Shown piece after piece: positions 63,796 through 64,000 of a stretch of 64,000 nt of DNA. Each line of letters begins with the position of its first letter. The first letter of the stretch is position 1. Below the pieces are notes generated by a model, which was not told the DNA's origin, ran no database searches, and saw only the letters and a list, made by a program, of their open reading frames with translations. The translations under genes were made by a program, and so were the position numbers. Source of the stretch: Hyphomicrobiales bacterium (lineage in GTDB: Bacteria; Pseudomonadota; Alphaproteobacteria; Rhizobiales; Rhizobiaceae). The DNA lies in NCBI GenBank assembly GCA_011087605.1, contig JAALLE010000005.1, positions 1 to 64,000 of the forward strand, read 5' to 3'.

Positions 63796-64000
63796 ATGAT
63801 TCCAAATCTGCTGCGGCACATGGCTTTTTGCACCCTTGTGGCAGTGATGTTTCTGAATATTGGGAAACAGTCATTTGCCCTTGAAGCAGTTGAAGTTGAC
63901 ATGGACGCACCGGCAATCGACCTGTCGAATTCAGCCGATCAACTAAAAGGGACGTCCGGCGGCATTCGGGTAACTGCTGCGCCGGACAGCAATGGGGTTA
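63796..64000 (+). CDS. Exported protein, N-terminal fragment
   Basis: An open frame from ATG 63796 runs off the right edge (68 codons visible). It has a signal- or anchor-like hydrophobic stretch (LLRHMAFCTLVAVMFLNIG) followed by ALEAVEVDMDAPAIDL and RVTAAPDSNG. This resembles the sensor part of membrane GGDEF/EAL-type proteins that often follow thrC-M16-GNAT in Rhizobiales, but too little is visible to be sure. TTG 63781 is another possible start. Confidence 0.45.
   Translation, partial: MIPNLLRHMAFCTLVAVMFLNIGKQSFALEAVEVDMDAPAIDLSNSADQLKGTSGGIRVTAAPDSNGV

Overview
The window looks like a core chromosomal segment of an alphaproteobacterium of the order Hyphomicrobiales (Rhizobiales), probably free-living or marine. 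This is inferred from a CcrM-type GANTC methyltransferase, a MucR/Ros regulator, a DivJ/PleC-type kinase, and many families typical of the group (DUF1491, DUF2336, DUF6456, DUF3750, DUF853 HerA-like, TIGR03808, IalB). The gene order mutY / DUF721 / DsbA-like / smc, and thrC / M16 peptidase / GNAT, also fits that order. Coding is dense. Several convergent neighbours end within a few bases of each other. I saw no insertion sequence, prophage or CRISPR array. The genus cannot be fixed from the sequence.

Region 1-12.6 kb: an efflux-type MFS transporter, an OsmC-like protein and a VOC protein come first. Two regulatory modules follow, each containing a small DUF4242 protein. One pairs DUF4242 with a divergent HxlR regulator that carries a large C-terminal domain, across a striking 40-bp symmetric element. 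The other is a GST-DUF4242 operon divergent from a LysR regulator. Then come a DNA-binding/alpha-beta-hydrolase fusion, a DUF2336 protein, a DUF1491 / peptidoglycan-binding / sensor-kinase operon (cell-cycle type), and SufE.

Region 12.6-25.5 kb: DUF6456, a DnaA-C-like HTH protein with an apparently disrupted 5' end, and MucR precede a nine-gene Mrp-type cation/proton antiporter operon (E-F-G-DUF4040-B-C-D-D-X-D) with three separate D/NuoL-like subunits. msrB and an oligopeptidase B follow.

Region 25.5-39.5 kb: an autotransporter behind an AT-rich leader comes first, then an AGCS amino-acid symporter under a tandem glycine riboswitch. After these lie sodB with a clear terminator, ilvE, a haloacid dehalogenase-like protein, a HerA-like ATPase, a Tat-exported beta-helix protein, DUF3750, a thiolase, gap, a small Cys/His protein and tRNA-Gln(UUG).

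Region 39.6-50.9 kb: a ureide (urate breakdown) operon contains uraH, uraD, puuE and a COG4091 dehydrogenase-like gene. Next come an MBL hydrolase, IalB, a DUF1499 gene split by a G8 run, a DmdB-like acyl-CoA ligase, a class III aminotransferase, and a short PPDK-like protein without the C-terminal PEP/pyruvate barrel.

Region 50.9-64 kb: genome maintenance (smc, DsbA-like, DUF721/DciA-like, mutY, HAD, ccrM), followed by another HAD phosphatase, a lipoprotein, thrC, an M16 peptidase, a GNAT acetyltransferase, and the start of an exported protein that runs off the window.

No wholly new multi-gene system can be claimed from sequence reading alone. The best candidates for new biology are the HxlR-DUF4242 module with its 40-bp operator, the Mrp variant with an Asp/Gly-repeat loop, the COG4091 gene inside the ureide operon, and the two homopolymer-linked reading-frame breaks.
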